Positions 25,876 through 38,304 of a DNA stretch of 64,000 bases are shown piece after piece. The translations under genes and the position numbers were made by a program. The DNA lies in contig CM020506.1 in NCBI GenBank assembly GCA_009823395.1, positions 2,469,501 through 2,533,500 on the forward strand, written 5' to 3'. The stretch's first letter is position 1. Each line of letters opens with the position of its first letter. The notes under the pieces were generated by a model. The model saw only the letters and a list, made by a program, of their open reading frames with translations, had not been told where the DNA came from and did no database searches. This DNA is from Thamnaconus septentrionalis (lineage: Eukaryota; Chordata; Actinopteri; Tetraodontiformes; Monacanthidae).

Positions 25876-27767
25876 TTTATATTTTCCCCCAAGAATGTAT
25901 TTAAATGGCAACGGAATTGTCCTCCATTTTCTGTTAATATTAGTCACACAGTGACAGCCATTTTAATAAAAGAAGCCAAAAGATGCCGACAAATCACATG
26001 AGCCCGACGCCGAAGAATCAGACATGGAGAGTAAATAGAGTTAGTTCAGGTCCGCATGGCGAGATGATGAGTGAGTGAGGAAAAGATGAAGTGATCTGTG
26101 CAACGCTGAGCATACCGTTATAAAAAGTTTCCCATGGGCAAAATTGGATTAAAAAAAAAAAACCCAAAAACAAAACAAAAAACAATTAGGTAGGGTTTCT
26201 GGAAAGCGGACTATAATTGTGTTTGGAAACGTGTAGCCTCTGCACTACCTGTCTTCCTGCAAATCTTCACAGACAACAATAATTGGATATGGGAGGACTC
26301 CGTGGTGCCCAAGTCAGGCAGAACTAAGAAATTAGCCGGACAAAGAAAAGAGGGCATTCAAAATAGTACAACCAGTTCTATTTGTCATTTTGTAAAGTCA
26401 AAGATCAGATTTCTCAGACACTTTTCTCAATTTGTTGGGAATAAGGAAGATTGGTTGCTGGGAAGTCTTCTTCTGGGTGTGTTCACGCACTGCAAAAAAC
26501 TCAGTTATTTTGCACCATTCCATATAAACAGTATAGTCAGACGGATTTAGATTATTTTATCTACCTCAAGACAAAAATGCAAATAAGACTGAAAGTATGT
26601 TTCTGCTTTTTTTTTCCAGAACTCTTGAAGTGGCTTTCTGAAGTGGAAATGTGCTGAACGACAGCAAATGGAATCATTGTGTTGCTTTACCTCACTCGAA
26701 ATAAAGTGCACAACGCTACGATTTTCACCCGTCCTTGTCTTGCGGATGCAGCCGGGTCATCCGTCCATCACGTGATTGACACCAGAGAGCGAAAAAGACA
26801 AGCTTCTGCCTGTGACCTTCACACCCACTGTCAGCACTTCCCATTTACCCTGCCTCCGTGTGCGCAGCACGCAAAAAATCTGCAGACACTTTCTAAACAG
26901 CTGCGGACGACCTGTGAGTTCCTTTGGCGCCTTTAAATATAACACTGTTTACTTTCATTAAAGCGGATCTTTTTGTCTTTAATTAAAAAGGATGCCTTGG
27001 TTGTTTAGCCACAGGAGCAACCAAACCTAGATCAGGCTTTATTAATGTCAGCGCAGATGGAATAAGGCTTGTGTAGACTTCCCCTCACATAAATCCAGCA
27101 TTGAAGTGGCCACTTCAAAGACTTGAGGCCTTTTCTTTTTTTCTTTATTACCACCTTCTTTTTCTGGGTTCTTCTTCTTCTGCTCACAAGCGGCAAGTCA
27201 CAGACGGGCCTGATATTATTATTATCACACAAAGCAAATGAATGATAACTGTAATGCTCATCCTTGCATGCAATACGAGTCACTTGCCCTATACATTACT
27301 TGGCCGTATCACACAAATCCCAAAACAAAGTGCGGGGGTGAGTAATTCCAGCTGGATGATTTGCCAGTTTAGTTTCCATTTAGAGTTTACCGTACCATGG
27401 CAGCTGCATACTGAATGCTAAATTAATGTACTGCCTCTTGTCCGCAGCAACAGAATTGTTATTTTTAACAGTTAATAAGGAGTCAGAGAGTGTAAAAGCT
27501 CTCTACGCTCTCCAAACAGGACCTATGCAGATAGCAAATGATGAAAAATGTGGAAAATACACTCTCCCCATTATGTGAAACTAACTTCCATTACCAGGCA
27601 AACAGCAAGATTAAGGGAGCATCAACACTTAAATAGGCTACACCTTCTAATTAGAGGCCAATCAGGGACAAGGAACTGCTACTATACCAGCTGTGTCCAT
27701 TCAGGTCATTGGGATTTTCAGAGTCAGTCCTTCTAGTTTAATTCAATGCAAAACACAAAACGATACT

Positions 27768-28029
27768 CAAAGTCACAGGGTTGTTGAAGTCTGTCCCAGC
27801 TGTCTTGAGGACGAAGACGTATTACACCCCGGACAAGTTGTCAGTTTATTGCAGGACCAACACAGAGAGACAAACAGCCATTCACTCTCACACCTGAGTT
27901 GCAAATTGACCTAATGTGCTTGTCTTTGGACTGCGGCCAGAGAACCTTGAGAGAACTCACACATACATACAGGGGAGAACATGCAAACTCCACACAGAAA
28001 GGTCCAGGAACTCGATTCACAACTCGTGG
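27768..28029 (-). repeat. Retroposon copy, near full length
   Basis: Landmarks in order: agtcacagggttgttgaagt, tcccagctgtcttgaggacg, acaagttgtcagtttattgc, gtctttggactgcggccaga, aacatgcaaactccacacag. It ends in a decayed B-box region (actcgattcacaac). The 3' tail is missing. Confidence 0.75.
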
Positions 28030-31000
28030 AAAATTCTAACTATATAAGTATAAAATAAAACAAATCAACTGTAGTGATCTATCCAAAGGTCCGGCTGCAT
28101 CAAAGACAATTTTGAGAAACCAAAGAAGACAGTTGCAGCGTTGTCCTTGACAGATCTGGTACTTTGTCAACCCTGAGCCAAGCCCACAGTCCCATTTAGA
28201 GGACAATTGATCCTACCGGGGCACCAAACTGTGGAGAATAGCAGTAGAACACCTTGGCCTGAGATGAAATATGGTCCATCAGTGCATTCTTACTATTATA
28301 TAGAGACCAATGCAGTATTGCTCCCGGCGTGAGAGACTCAGTCTACCTCCCTGTGGGAGAAGAGACTTATGGTTGGAAAACCTCCCAGTGGAGAGATCAA
28401 CTACCTGGGCAGCCATTAATTCATCCATAAATCAGAAATGCGAACATCGCTGAAGTGCTGCATGTTCAATAAGATAACGTTTGACATGCAGGTGTGGGGC
28501 TGCGTATCCCCTTGGGTGAGCCCAGGGTACGTGGTGGATAAACGGCTGGATTAAACAATATTAGTATGCACCCCAAGTTGTGGGCGGCGGATCAGACTCG
28601 GCGGACTCATTCATGCAACGTGGGTCTTGAAGGGCAAACAAAAGTAGCCTTTTGTTGTGCGGGGCCTATTACATCAAGCGCGATTGTCCCCAGCTTTTTT
28701 AATGTGGCATTTCATTTTTTTTGCTTTGTTTTTCAAAGGTTGATGCCCCCGGGGGTTTCCCGTTAAGTGACGAGAGGCTCTTTTTTTTTTAATGAAAACA
28801 TTCAAGGTGGATGTGATGGCGGTTGATGTGACTTTGCGCATAGTGATCTTCGCGAGACAGGCATCATCTGAGGGCTCAGCGGAGCGTCAGAGAACACAAG
28901 GCCAAAGACACAGGGTCCCAATGGCATCCACATAAGAAATGATCGTGTCAGAAGCAACCTTTCCATTGTAGAAGTGAAATACCCCGCCTTCGCCACGACA
29001 TAAAGAATTAGCACCGACTTGCTCTAAAGCACGGTGCAATATCTGGAGATTTGCAAAGTAAAATTCCAGAATTATGTTACGGTCAAAGGCTGATGTTAAA
29101 GTTGACTGTTTGAAGAGGAAATCACTTATTTAATATTGCAAGAGTGAAATATCCAAGACCAGGAGTCGAAGACAAGTTGATCGCAAAGGCAGTGTGGTTA
29201 CTGCACTTTAAAAAAAAATGAAGGCGTTCAAGATTATCATTCACCATCACTGGCATTTTCCACTTGATTGAGTTTGAGATCTCATCTTCTCCAGTGCATG
29301 AGTCACTCGTACGCACGGTCAACCGCTGTCTACTGCAAAGCACTGCGGTGGATCCGTCCAACAGTCCGACAGGCGCGAACAAGCTAGCAGACTCTCGGTT
29401 TGTGTTAGCTCTGTATACACAGGGTACTAAGGGTCATTGATTATCACTGCTGGAGGAGAATTAAACATGATGACAGATTCACAGTGGAGGCAGTTTTTGC
29501 AATGCTAATGTGTCGTGGAGGTCACGGACTTTCAAGCAGTCTATTTAATCTGACGGCAAACACCCTGAGCAGTTGAAGTCAACATATACAACATTGTATT
29601 TTCTGGGATTTTTTTGTTGTTGTTGTTATTGTTTAGAAAACAAGTTAAATGTGTGACAAACTAAAAAAAGCTGCAATATCTGCTGTAGCGGAGACAAAAT
29701 ATTAATTTCTTAAGTGGCAAACACTGTTTTTCACTCTGTCCCCGGGCAATGGGCTACGGTTTATTAAATAAATAAATAAATAGAAAGTTAATAAGTTTCT
29801 TTCAAAACAGCCATAAAAACAACATTGACCTCGATAAAAAATTAAAACACCTTTCAATAACCTTAGGCCAAAACCACATTGAAATAAATAAGAAAAATCT
29901 GGTGAGGACTCTCTGTTCAAGTAATCCAAGTTATAACAAAGTAATATCACCAGTGCAAAAAATGACAATCAGTGGCATGTGTTCGCCTTCAGCGTTTCCT
30001 TGTCCAATTGCCAGTACTTGCCAATAAAAAAAGAACGAGTGAAAATATAATCTCAAAGACATAAATCCAGGAATAATGAAGTGAAGGATCCCTCACTCAG
30101 CTCAATAGTCACTCAGAGGAAGCAAAACAAAGCAAAAGCAAACATTCGGCTGGAGTCCACACTTGGGGGGGGGGACATCAGTCTCTTTGACTTGTGCAGA
30201 CATTGTTTTTTCCTTTCTTTATTTCACCCACTTGCTATTGTTTGCTTTAGCTGTGTCTTCTTTGGAAGTGACTGAGCTCGGCTCTGTGTGGGGGAAGCTA
30301 AGCGGGCCGGAGGGACTCATCCACAAACAGCGGCAAACCCAAAGGCAAAAAAAATGCAGCAGGTGAGGTAAAAAGTAAATTAAACCTGAAGTAAATTAAA
30401 ATGACAAAAACAACAAAAGAAAACAAGAATGAGGCGTTGGCTCCCAGTGGGGCTTCCCAAACAGCATTGGACATAAACTGTATTGTCTGCATCACCATCG
30501 AATTTGACTCACTTTGCCGTGTGTACTGGTGAAAAATTGAGCACAACTGTTTCTTTCTCTTGTTTTGTATTTCAAAACACGTAGGCGCACTAACCTCCGG
30601 CTGCAACATGGTTGGAGGTATTTTTGGATGTATCCAACCTTTGGGTCAGCGCAGCCGTGGATCCCATGGCCCAGCGGCTCTCTGAGGTCGGCCGGGCGAG
30701 CAAACCTCAGGTCAAAGGGCGAGCCGCCGTGTGCACAGGGCACCGATGGAAGATCCCTTTGAAAGGGAAATGGTGCATTTACAGAAAGCCTTGTTCCCAG
30801 AGAATACAGGACAGACGCGTTTGCTTCGACACTATATTAGGGACAGATTGTCTGCCAGTCAGTCGGAAACAGCTGTAATGGAGACGGAGGCTTATTTGTT
30901 GGGTTTTAATTTGTTTACGTCTGCCTCAAATGTGATGCATTTTTAATGAGCCGGCGCGGTGGAGTTTGTCAGAGCTTTAAAAGACAAACTCTCATTCAAA

Positions 31001-34000
31001 TGATGCAGCGATATTCAAATTAGGGTACTGATTCCACTCTTTTGCAGTCTCTGAGTTTTCTTAAATTTTCATCGGAATTGACGGCGTCAGGTGGCACATG
31101 GTTTCGTTCAAACATACTTCTGCTAAGCAATGCGTCTTTAATTCCTAGACGTACTAAAAGTCTAGAAGTACACCAGTTATTATATCGCTAGATGTTGTTT
31201 TTTGTTTGTTTCATCCTCTGTTTACAGCAACCAAAAATTCGGTTGAAGCTTTTGGCAAAATCTGACGAGTTCTTGCACCTTTTGCACATTTGGAAAAGGG
31301 AAAAACACAAGGAGGCCATGACGCTGTCGCAGAGAGTGGAGCCAACACCTGGCTGGTGGTGCATTCGCTGACCTGGGAAAGGTGTCTGTGTTTTTTCTGA
31401 CACCACAAAAGGCTAAGAAAAAACCTGTGTGTCATAGCAAGAGAACGAGCACAATGACTAAAGGTTGGACTGACATGCATGTTTACCAAGATAATTCAGG
31501 ATCATTTGGGGCTTTTCACTCTCAACGTTGTATTTAAAATTTCATTTTATTCAAATATAGCTGGAGCTAGATCATGGCTGTGATATTTAGCCTTACAGTG
31601 CTCAACACTACACTTGTAGCCCTCTGTGTGATCTTAAAAACGCCCCATCTGTCCAGGTCTCGCTGTGTTACTGGAGCCAGCAGCCTTTCGTTCTTTCTTT
31701 GGCCAGCAACAGGATCAACAGCCATACAGCTCAAGTTTTATTTCTGTTGCTTGGCTTCTGTTTGCTGCTGGGGTCCTGTCACTCTGAAAAAGTTTGCACA
31801 TTATCTATGTTTTCTGTGTAGGTGTTCCTCCAGGTGCTGCTCTGTTCTGCTGCTGCCCCTGCTGTCCAAAGTCACTCAGATCAGCAGAGGAGGAAACTCT
31901 TAAAACTGCCTGAGGGCCCCTTTATCTGCGAGTTGTCTGTTTGATAAAGTGGCTACCTGTCAGCATCCACCAGCTCATCCACTTTGCTTGGGAAAAAAAA
32001 GATGGGGGAAGGCCCAATTGTGGATTTTCACAAGCTAAGTGCCGTTGTTATTTGATGTCCTTCTCCTGCTTTGATATTTTGTTTTTCTCTCTGCTGTTGT
32101 TGTTGTTTCATCCCGTGTGAGCTGATTGACGAGATTTGTGAGTATCTTTTTTTGTCCCAAGTACGAGTGAAAACGCTCTGACCGCTTTTTCATTTTTTTT
32201 ATATGGCAAATTGGACAGTCCCTGCCGGCCCCAATAACCGGGAAGCTGTCATTATTTCACGTCGTTCAGAAGTCCTTGTGCCTAAAACGAGCGCTGGCGC
32301 CACGTCTGAGTGCAGCTTGTTTTCACTCGGAGTCAATGGCCATCCGACGACAATAGTCATTTTGCTTTATTAATTCAGCTCGTCAGAGTGCTGCTTTTGT
32401 CCGCAGTTTGTTGTGGTGGTGGAAGTGTTTCCCCAGTGCGGTGTGCTTCTGTTCCTCCCCCACCCTCACTTCTCCCCTAATGTATTTGTTTGTTGGCCTG
32501 CTCAAGAGGAAAGTTTTGTTATGAGTCTGCCTGGAAAGTAAATACGTAATGCTATTCAGCTGTTTATGATTGATATTTTCCGCAGCGCACATTCATATTT
32601 TCCCCTCAGTGTTTAATCAATTGTCATTACCCAGCCGTGCACGAAGGAAAGAGAAGAGGATGCATTACGTGCGTGGAGCTGTAACCCCCCCCCCAAGAGG
32701 ACCGTCAGTCACCCTGCACCAATTTGCATTGCCCAGTCAGTCGTCAGTCGTCGCGACGCCCCTTGATTTACAGGGAAGGTAGTCGTGTTTTATTTTTCTT
32801 TAGTATTTTAAATTATTAAGGAGGAGACGTCAAGCGCGCCCGAGCCGTCACGAGGAACTGACGACGGTGGTTGACGTTGAGGGAGGGTTTGCACGAGGCT
32901 CATTTGCGGGATAGGAAACGTGCAGAAGTGACCAGGGGGGCTCTCCTTCCGTCCTTCCTTCACTCCTTGCTTCACTCTCTCACTCTTCACCCGTTGCCCC
33001 GGGTCACTCAAATGACCAGTGGCCGCGCCGGTGACGTCGCCCCTCTCCGGCCTTTCTTTAAAGGCACGTGCGTTTACTCGTCCCGCTGTGACTGCCGCGC
33101 TCGCGCTGACCTACATTCGTGTATATCCATCTTAAAAGCTGACATTAACTTGTCAGTTTTGCAAATGCCGTCAGCCTAAAGGCTGTGATTAATAATGGAT
33201 ATCCACAAATATAAGCAGGATGCCGGCACTTGCGGCAGTGTGAGTCGAGAGAGAGAGAGAGAGAGAGAAAAAGCCGCCTCTTCTGCGTGCACGAGCCAGC
33301 GAAAATCTGCAAGACTGCTGGAAATTTGAACTTTTCACTCAGGCATAATTGCAAAGGGTAAATTTAGAATATTCGTCAACAGTCCCAGTACAATTACAGA
33401 CTGTTTAAATGTTGTCCCTCCCCAAAATAATTGCCTTAGCTCCTGGTAGAAATCAAATAAAAATAAGCATAACCTGAATTTGCTTATTGTGGCGTCATTC
33501 CCACGCCTTTTACATTGGAAAAAAAATTAAAAAAAACAAGAAAAACTAAAGGTGCGACGGCTCCAATATGTTTTCCAAGCTGCTTGCCCCAAAACGCACA
33601 CCACTGAAAGCCAAGAGAGAAAAATGTTGCTTTGTTTAGACATCATAAATAATTTATATCTCAAACACGCTCCAGTGTTCTCTCACTTTGAGAGAACTCT
33701 TGATACAGGAGGCCTCACTATTGATGTTTTCTTTAACACTGCCATCTCAACAACTGGATCCCAGACCTTTTTTTTTTTTTTTGCTGTTTGTTTTCTCTTA
33801 ATGCCTGAGACTTTTCTCGTCAGGACGACTCGTGCTGCAGTTCGGCAGCTGGCAGAAAACAACGTGTGGTTGATATGTCTGGCTTTTGGTTTGTCACGTG
33901 AGCTGCTTTTTTCTTTTCCTTTCTTTTCTTGTCCGCCTCAGACTCTGCAAACGCATGTGTGGTGTGAACACAAGATAGAGCCGCTAATAATTCATAATTC

Positions 34001-34115
34001 AGGAGACATTCTCGGCAAACAAGAGGCAAATTGTAATTAGCTACAAGGACGCTCCATTGCTTCGTCATTAATCTCAGCACCGAGGGATGTATTACACAAA
34101 GGCAGTTTTTTTAAG
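28030..34115. other. Non-coding DNA immediately downstream of cdh22
   Basis: No gene recognised. It has GC-rich patches (about 30.6-30.75 and 32.8-33.15 kb) and a GA run. A 162-codon frame at 33552-34040 is low-complexity and judged spurious. Confidence 0.55.
33246..33268. repeat. (GA)n microsatellite
   Basis: Short GA run followed by an A-rich stretch. Confidence 0.9.
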
Positions 34116-34129
34116 AAAAAAATTAAATA

Positions 34130-34135
34130 TTTATT
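34130..34135 (-). terminator. Candidate cdh22 polyadenylation signal
   Basis: TTTATT on the plus strand reads AATAAA on the minus strand, about 1.35 kb after the cdh22 stop. A run of seven T and further T-rich sequence follows on the minus strand, fitting a downstream U-rich element. It is the first canonical hexamer after the stop, but the AT-rich context makes chance occurrence possible. Confidence 0.4.
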
Positions 34136-34978
34136 TTTTTGATCTCTCTCTTCTTCTTCTTCTTTTTTTTTTTTTTTAAATATCCATACATTTGCAAGTT
34201 AAGGTCAACACTGAATGAGTTGTGGATGTCAGGTTGGATGTGGTCGGTTCATTCATAAATATGTCGCAGCACACCTGCCCTGCCTTTGCTATTTGTCCAA
34301 AGGAAATAATAACAATAATAAAAAAAAACATCAAAAACAAAGATCAAATATAAAATAATTTGAACATAGCACACACATTCACACAATCTGGAATGGAAAT
34401 GTGTCTCCCTCTAAGTGGGGGAGGGAAACCGAACCCCCACCGCAAGAAAAAGAAAAAAAAAAACACTGGCCGGCTGCCAGAAGATATGCAAAGTCTTAAA
34501 TCCCCGCTGCGGTTTTGTGCCTTATTGCCGTACAACTGGCTGTGGAGAGGGGAGGAAAAGAAATGGTTGACACACAATTTGTCCTCAGTTCCAGGCCCCA
34601 GAACTCTCTCCATGTGAATGAAACGCAGCAGAAGCAGAAGCAAGTCCGTCTGGAGCCTTTCTCCCAGAGACCTGGCAACCCCTTTTTTCCTCTGCAGTCC
34701 TTCTGCTCCATCTGTTGTCTCGTTTGTTTTTTTGTTTTTTTTTCCCGCCTCTGCATTTCATCGAACAGCCTCAACGCCGATTATACTACAAAAATTCATA
34801 GAAAATAAATACAAACATTTTTTTTCTTTTTTATCCACAGTGTCATTTTTAACACGACAGGAGTTCTTCCAGAGTCGTCTGAGCCGAGCCGGACTCCATG
34901 TCGCGCTCCCTCCCGCCTCCTGGGTTGTTGTTGCGCCGAGACACAGTTCACTTCTGCAGTTACCATAGTGATCACAGG

Positions 34979-35050
34979 GTTAATAAATAAATAAATACAT
35001 AAAAAGAAATAAATACATAAATATTCCCCTCCTTTTAAATAAATACATAG
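34979..35050 (-). promoter_or_regulatory. AU-rich element cluster in the presumed cdh22 3' UTR
   Basis: Read on the minus strand this 72-base stretch contains seven AUUUA pentamers, several overlapping as AUUUAUUUAUUUA, including UUAUUUAUU nonamers. Overlapping pentamers of this kind are the defining feature of class II AU-rich elements, bound by proteins such as HuR/ELAV and TTP in vertebrate mRNAs. Another AUUUA lies just downstream near 34806. It is regulatory only if the UTR extends across it; a simple AAAT microsatellite is the alternative reading. Confidence 0.45.
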
Positions 35051-35482
35051 TTGTTTTTTTTTATGCCGCTGTTTGCCTTGGCACGGTTCAGCCCCGTCAC
35101 CTTGACAAGAGTCTCATCCAATAAAATAAAAGGTTCTACATTTGTGGCCGGGGAAAGAACCACTTCCCTTCTTGTGTTAGACGACAATTGTATATCTTGT
35201 TAACTCTTTTTTTCAAAGTCATACCCCAGGTCATCCCAGCTCTTTATGCTGATTTGCAAAGGCTGGTTAACAAAAGGAAAGAAAAAAGCGTACAAAACAC
35301 AAGTCCATGGGGTCAACACTGTTTTTTTGGAAAAGAAAAAAGACAGAGGTGCAGCTCTGGCTCTTGAAAGCACACAACGCTGGCTCCGGGTGTCTCAGGG
35401 TGCCAAAAGGGTGAGAGGAGGAGGAGGGGGAGGCGGAGAAAAGAAGAAGAACGGACGAGTTTTTGAGCGTCTCTCTGCTGTG

Positions 35483-35763
35483 CTAGGACCCCTCCTCGTC
35501 CGGATTCCCCGGCGCGTAGTAGCCGGCCAGTTGCCGGAAACGCGGCCCCCAGTCGCTGAGGTAGGAGAAATCCTGCTCCGAGGTGGTGGACAGCGTGTGG
35601 ATGGAGCTGAGCGACAGCGCTGGGGAGCTGGTGCCCTCGAAGGCGTACGTCTGGAAGGAGTCGTACGGCGGCACCGACAGGTCGGCGTCGGCCTGCTCCA
35701 CCTTCTTCCGGATGTAGCCTTTGAACAGGGAGAAGTCCGCGGTGGCCGGCGCCAGCCCCTCTG

Positions 35764-35794
<31 letters not shown>

Positions 35795-36045
35795 GCCAAC
35801 GCCATTCACCCGACTGACCTGCACCCACTGCGGCAGCGAGCGCACGTCGGCGCCAGAGTCGCAGCTCTTGGCCTCCGGGAAGTCGTAGAGGTTCCTCAGG
35901 GCGCTCATGTCGTAGGCCTGAGTGTCCTGCTCGCCGCCGCCCTCGTCGTTGTACTTGATGACGTTGTCCCGCATGTCCTCCTCGTCCTCGGTCATCCGCT
36001 GGCCCTTGCGGTGGCGTTTGAGGGTCAAAATCAGCAGGACCAGGA
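35483..36045 (-). CDS. cdh22: cdh22 last coding exon: cytoplasmic tail with catenin-binding regions
   Basis: This exon encodes 187 residues including a split first codon, then a TAG stop at 35483-35485. The order is: end of the membrane helix (VLVLLILTL), basic KRHRK, an acidic juxtamembrane segment with DNVIKYNDEGGGEQDT that is the p120-catenin docking site in classical cadherins, YDMSALRNLYDF, an 11-glycine linker (exon residues 84-94), then the C-terminal beta-catenin/plakoglobin binding region with SVPPYDSFQTYAFEG, a serine-rich stretch and YLSDWGPRFRQLAGYY. The acceptor on the minus strand is tctccctcctcag. The reading frame is intact, so the tail should couple to actin through catenins. 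Base composition is strongly GC-rich compared with flanking introns, as usual for this exon. A GC-rich open frame on the opposite strand is a shadow. Confidence 0.96.
35765..35797 (-). repeat. In-frame GGC/GGT repeat coding 11 glycines
   Basis: Eleven consecutive glycine codons lie inside the cdh22 cytoplasmic tail, nine GGC and two GGT. They sit between the p120-binding and beta-catenin-binding regions, where CDH22 proteins generally carry a glycine-rich linker. A nearly pure trinucleotide run can change length by slippage without shifting the frame. Confidence 0.9.
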
Positions 36046-36144
36046 CTGAGGAGGGAGAGGGAGAGGAAAGAAAGAGGCGGTCGGTGGTGGTTTAACAGCT
36101 GTTGCACATTTTTTGGCTAACGACGTGAGGGAGGGTGAGGGATT

Positions 36145-36540
36145 GTGCATGATGGTACACCGGAGACCTTGGTTGTAACGGGTGGTTGAGCTCCGTGGTC
36201 TCCAACCAGTCTGGCCATTCTGACCTCTGACCTCAACATGACATTTTCCACCGCGAAACCGCTGCTCACTGGTTATTTTATGTTTTTGAAACAATTCGCT
36301 GTAAACCCCAGAGATGATTGTGATGTTCTGAAAATCTCAGTAGATCATCAGTTTGCGAAATACTCACATCTGCAGCCCAACAAGCATGTTCGCCACCTTC
36401 ACAGTCACTTCAATCCCCTGCTGTCCCCACTCTGACGCTGCTACATGCCTGAATGAACTGAGATGCTGCCATGTAAGTGACTAATAAGCCATTTGCATGA
36501 TCAAGGAATTGAACATTGTACCTTATAAAGTAGTAGTAAC
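36145..36540 (-). mobile_element. Tc1-like transposon remnant, 5' portion
   Basis: The minus strand carries decayed coding sequence matching the N-terminal helix-turn-helix region of a widespread fish Tc1/mariner transposase: a VSISQTDDLLRFSE segment, then SEQRFRGGKCHVEVRGQ and TTRYNQG. Frameshifts and an internal stop show it is dead. The terminal inverted repeat end lies near 36515-36540 (CTTATAAAGTAGTAGTAAC on plus). The catalytic DDE part is missing; the copy ends near 36145, only about 100 bp from the last cdh22 splice acceptor. Confidence 0.8.
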
Positions 36541-38273
36541 AATGTGGACACATGTATTAAGGCTCCACTCAAGGAATAATGTACAAAATTCTACTCTGCC
36601 TTTTTTTGACATACCTTGTTTTCTTTTTAATCCCATTTCTTTCAGAAAAAAAAAAGTTTCTTAAGGCAGCCACACAGTGACCCGCGATCGTTTTCAACTA
36701 AACTTGCCAAAGAATCAACATCAGAGAAAAAGCTTGAAGTAGGAGGGAGACTAATTGCTCATTTCTCTGTAATAGGTTGTAATGGCCCTCTGCAATTTTG
36801 TTATTTGCATGCATTTTTATTCTACATAGTGTTTCTGTTTATTTGGTTTCATTTCTTTTTTCATCCTTAATCAAATCAAATAAAAGCAAATGTTTGGTCG
36901 GAGGAGCAGCCTCTGTGTTACCGCGGAAGGTAAACATAAATTTTGTTGCGCCGCTTTGCCACAACACGACAAGTTAAAGAGGATTTTGGCAGATTAACTG
37001 TAGCAGCTAGATGAGATAAAAGCCAAAAATGCCACAGGTTCCCATTTGAGGGACTTTAAAAACGGCAATTACAGAAAGTGTTTCGAAATCAGAGACTTTA
37101 AACCTCTTTCGGTGCAGCCGACAAGGATTAAGAGTTGTCGGGCTGAGTTTAAGGCGCTTGCACGAAAACATGGAATTTCTCCTCATCTGGCTGTGAGTAG
37201 TGACAGACCAAAGCGGAGACTGGAGCCATTCAGCCTTGCAAAAGCAGGATTGCACCAAAATTGGTCACAAATTAGAATGTGCACATTGAATATGTACTTT
37301 GAATGACGCAGCTGCAAATTCTTGCTGGGATAAAGAGCATGACTCCCGCTCTAACTTTGATTTTTATCCTCAGGGTAAAGTCACAGTGGTGGTGGTGGAG
37401 GGAGATAAGTTATCAAGTTTCACATTTCAAATGCATAACAATTGATTTCTTTCTTTTCCTTTTTTTTCCCTGCAATCCTAATTGCCTTTCTCAAGAAATA
37501 TGATTTGAGATGCCTAATGAAGTTCAATCTGTATATCAATAGCCATCCAAGTCAAAGCGAAAGAAAGACTTAGTGCTTTCATTACCATTTGAAACCAGAG
37601 GCGTTCACCTCTCAGAGAATGAAAAATGTGCACAAAATTAAATGTGGCATTTTATAAAATGGAAATGACAAAGATGGATAACAAAGCTGAAAAAATGGGG
37701 GTGGAAACAACAGGGTTTTATCCCACAAGCGTGTCCAGGAGGTTTGAATTATTTCAATTACTGGCTACATTTGTAGCCTCTAATTAATATTGGCTGTTTC
37801 ATGTCTCACTTCAGCCCATAAACCCGACCGCTGAGGCCGTTATCTTTTCCCACGACAGCACCCTCCCCTCTGAATCCTTCAATACACACAGGCTGGAAGA
37901 GCAAATGCTAGGATGCATGGTAACATATTACATGCCATTATAAATAAATTATGCAAACTGGGCAGAACGAGGCACATAATGAACGGCTCCATTTACTGAA
38001 ATGGATGGAACAGCAATCAAACCTCCCCATTATAATTCCGTGCCAGATAATTCTAAAACTCTTTTAAAACAAAGGCGTCCATTTACTCAAAATCTTTATT
38101 GTCCATCCTGCTTGAGATTTTGCTTCAATTAAAAAAAAATAAACATGCTAATTTTCACATATCTATAAAACACAAGTTTGTCTGGGAGGCCTTTCTAAGT
38201 TTCTTTTCCATTTGAGCTGAGGCGGAATTACGCTGCGGCTGGAAATCACTACAAAAACAAAACAAAAGCTACC

Positions 38274-38278
<5 letters not shown>

Positions 38279-38304
<26 letters not shown>
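38279..38304. repeat. Poly-A tract
   Basis: A run of 26 A inside the last cdh22 intron. No retroposon body was recognised to its left, so it cannot be assigned as a retrotransposed tail. Confidence 0.9.

Larger units (their letters stand above)
34116..35482 (-). other. cdh22: Probable cdh22 3' untranslated region
   Basis: Sequence directly after the cdh22 stop codon. No further coding potential is seen on the minus strand. The first canonical AATAAA downstream of the stop is at 34130-34135, followed by a T-rich stretch on the minus strand, which suggests cleavage near 34115. The resulting UTR would be about 1.37 kb. A weaker GATAAA variant occurs near 34829 and could give a shorter form. The end is inferred, not demonstrated. 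Confidence 0.4.

Noticed and set aside
33552..34040. 162-codon plus-strand frame
   Set aside because: Contains a poly-T-derived phenylalanine run and random-looking composition; no splice or homology support.
35246..36049. Open frame of 267 codons on the plus strand opposite the last cdh22 exon
   Set aside because: It is a shadow of the GC-rich coding exon: arginine, valine and alanine rich low-complexity sequence with no domain, while the minus strand gives a clear cadherin tail.
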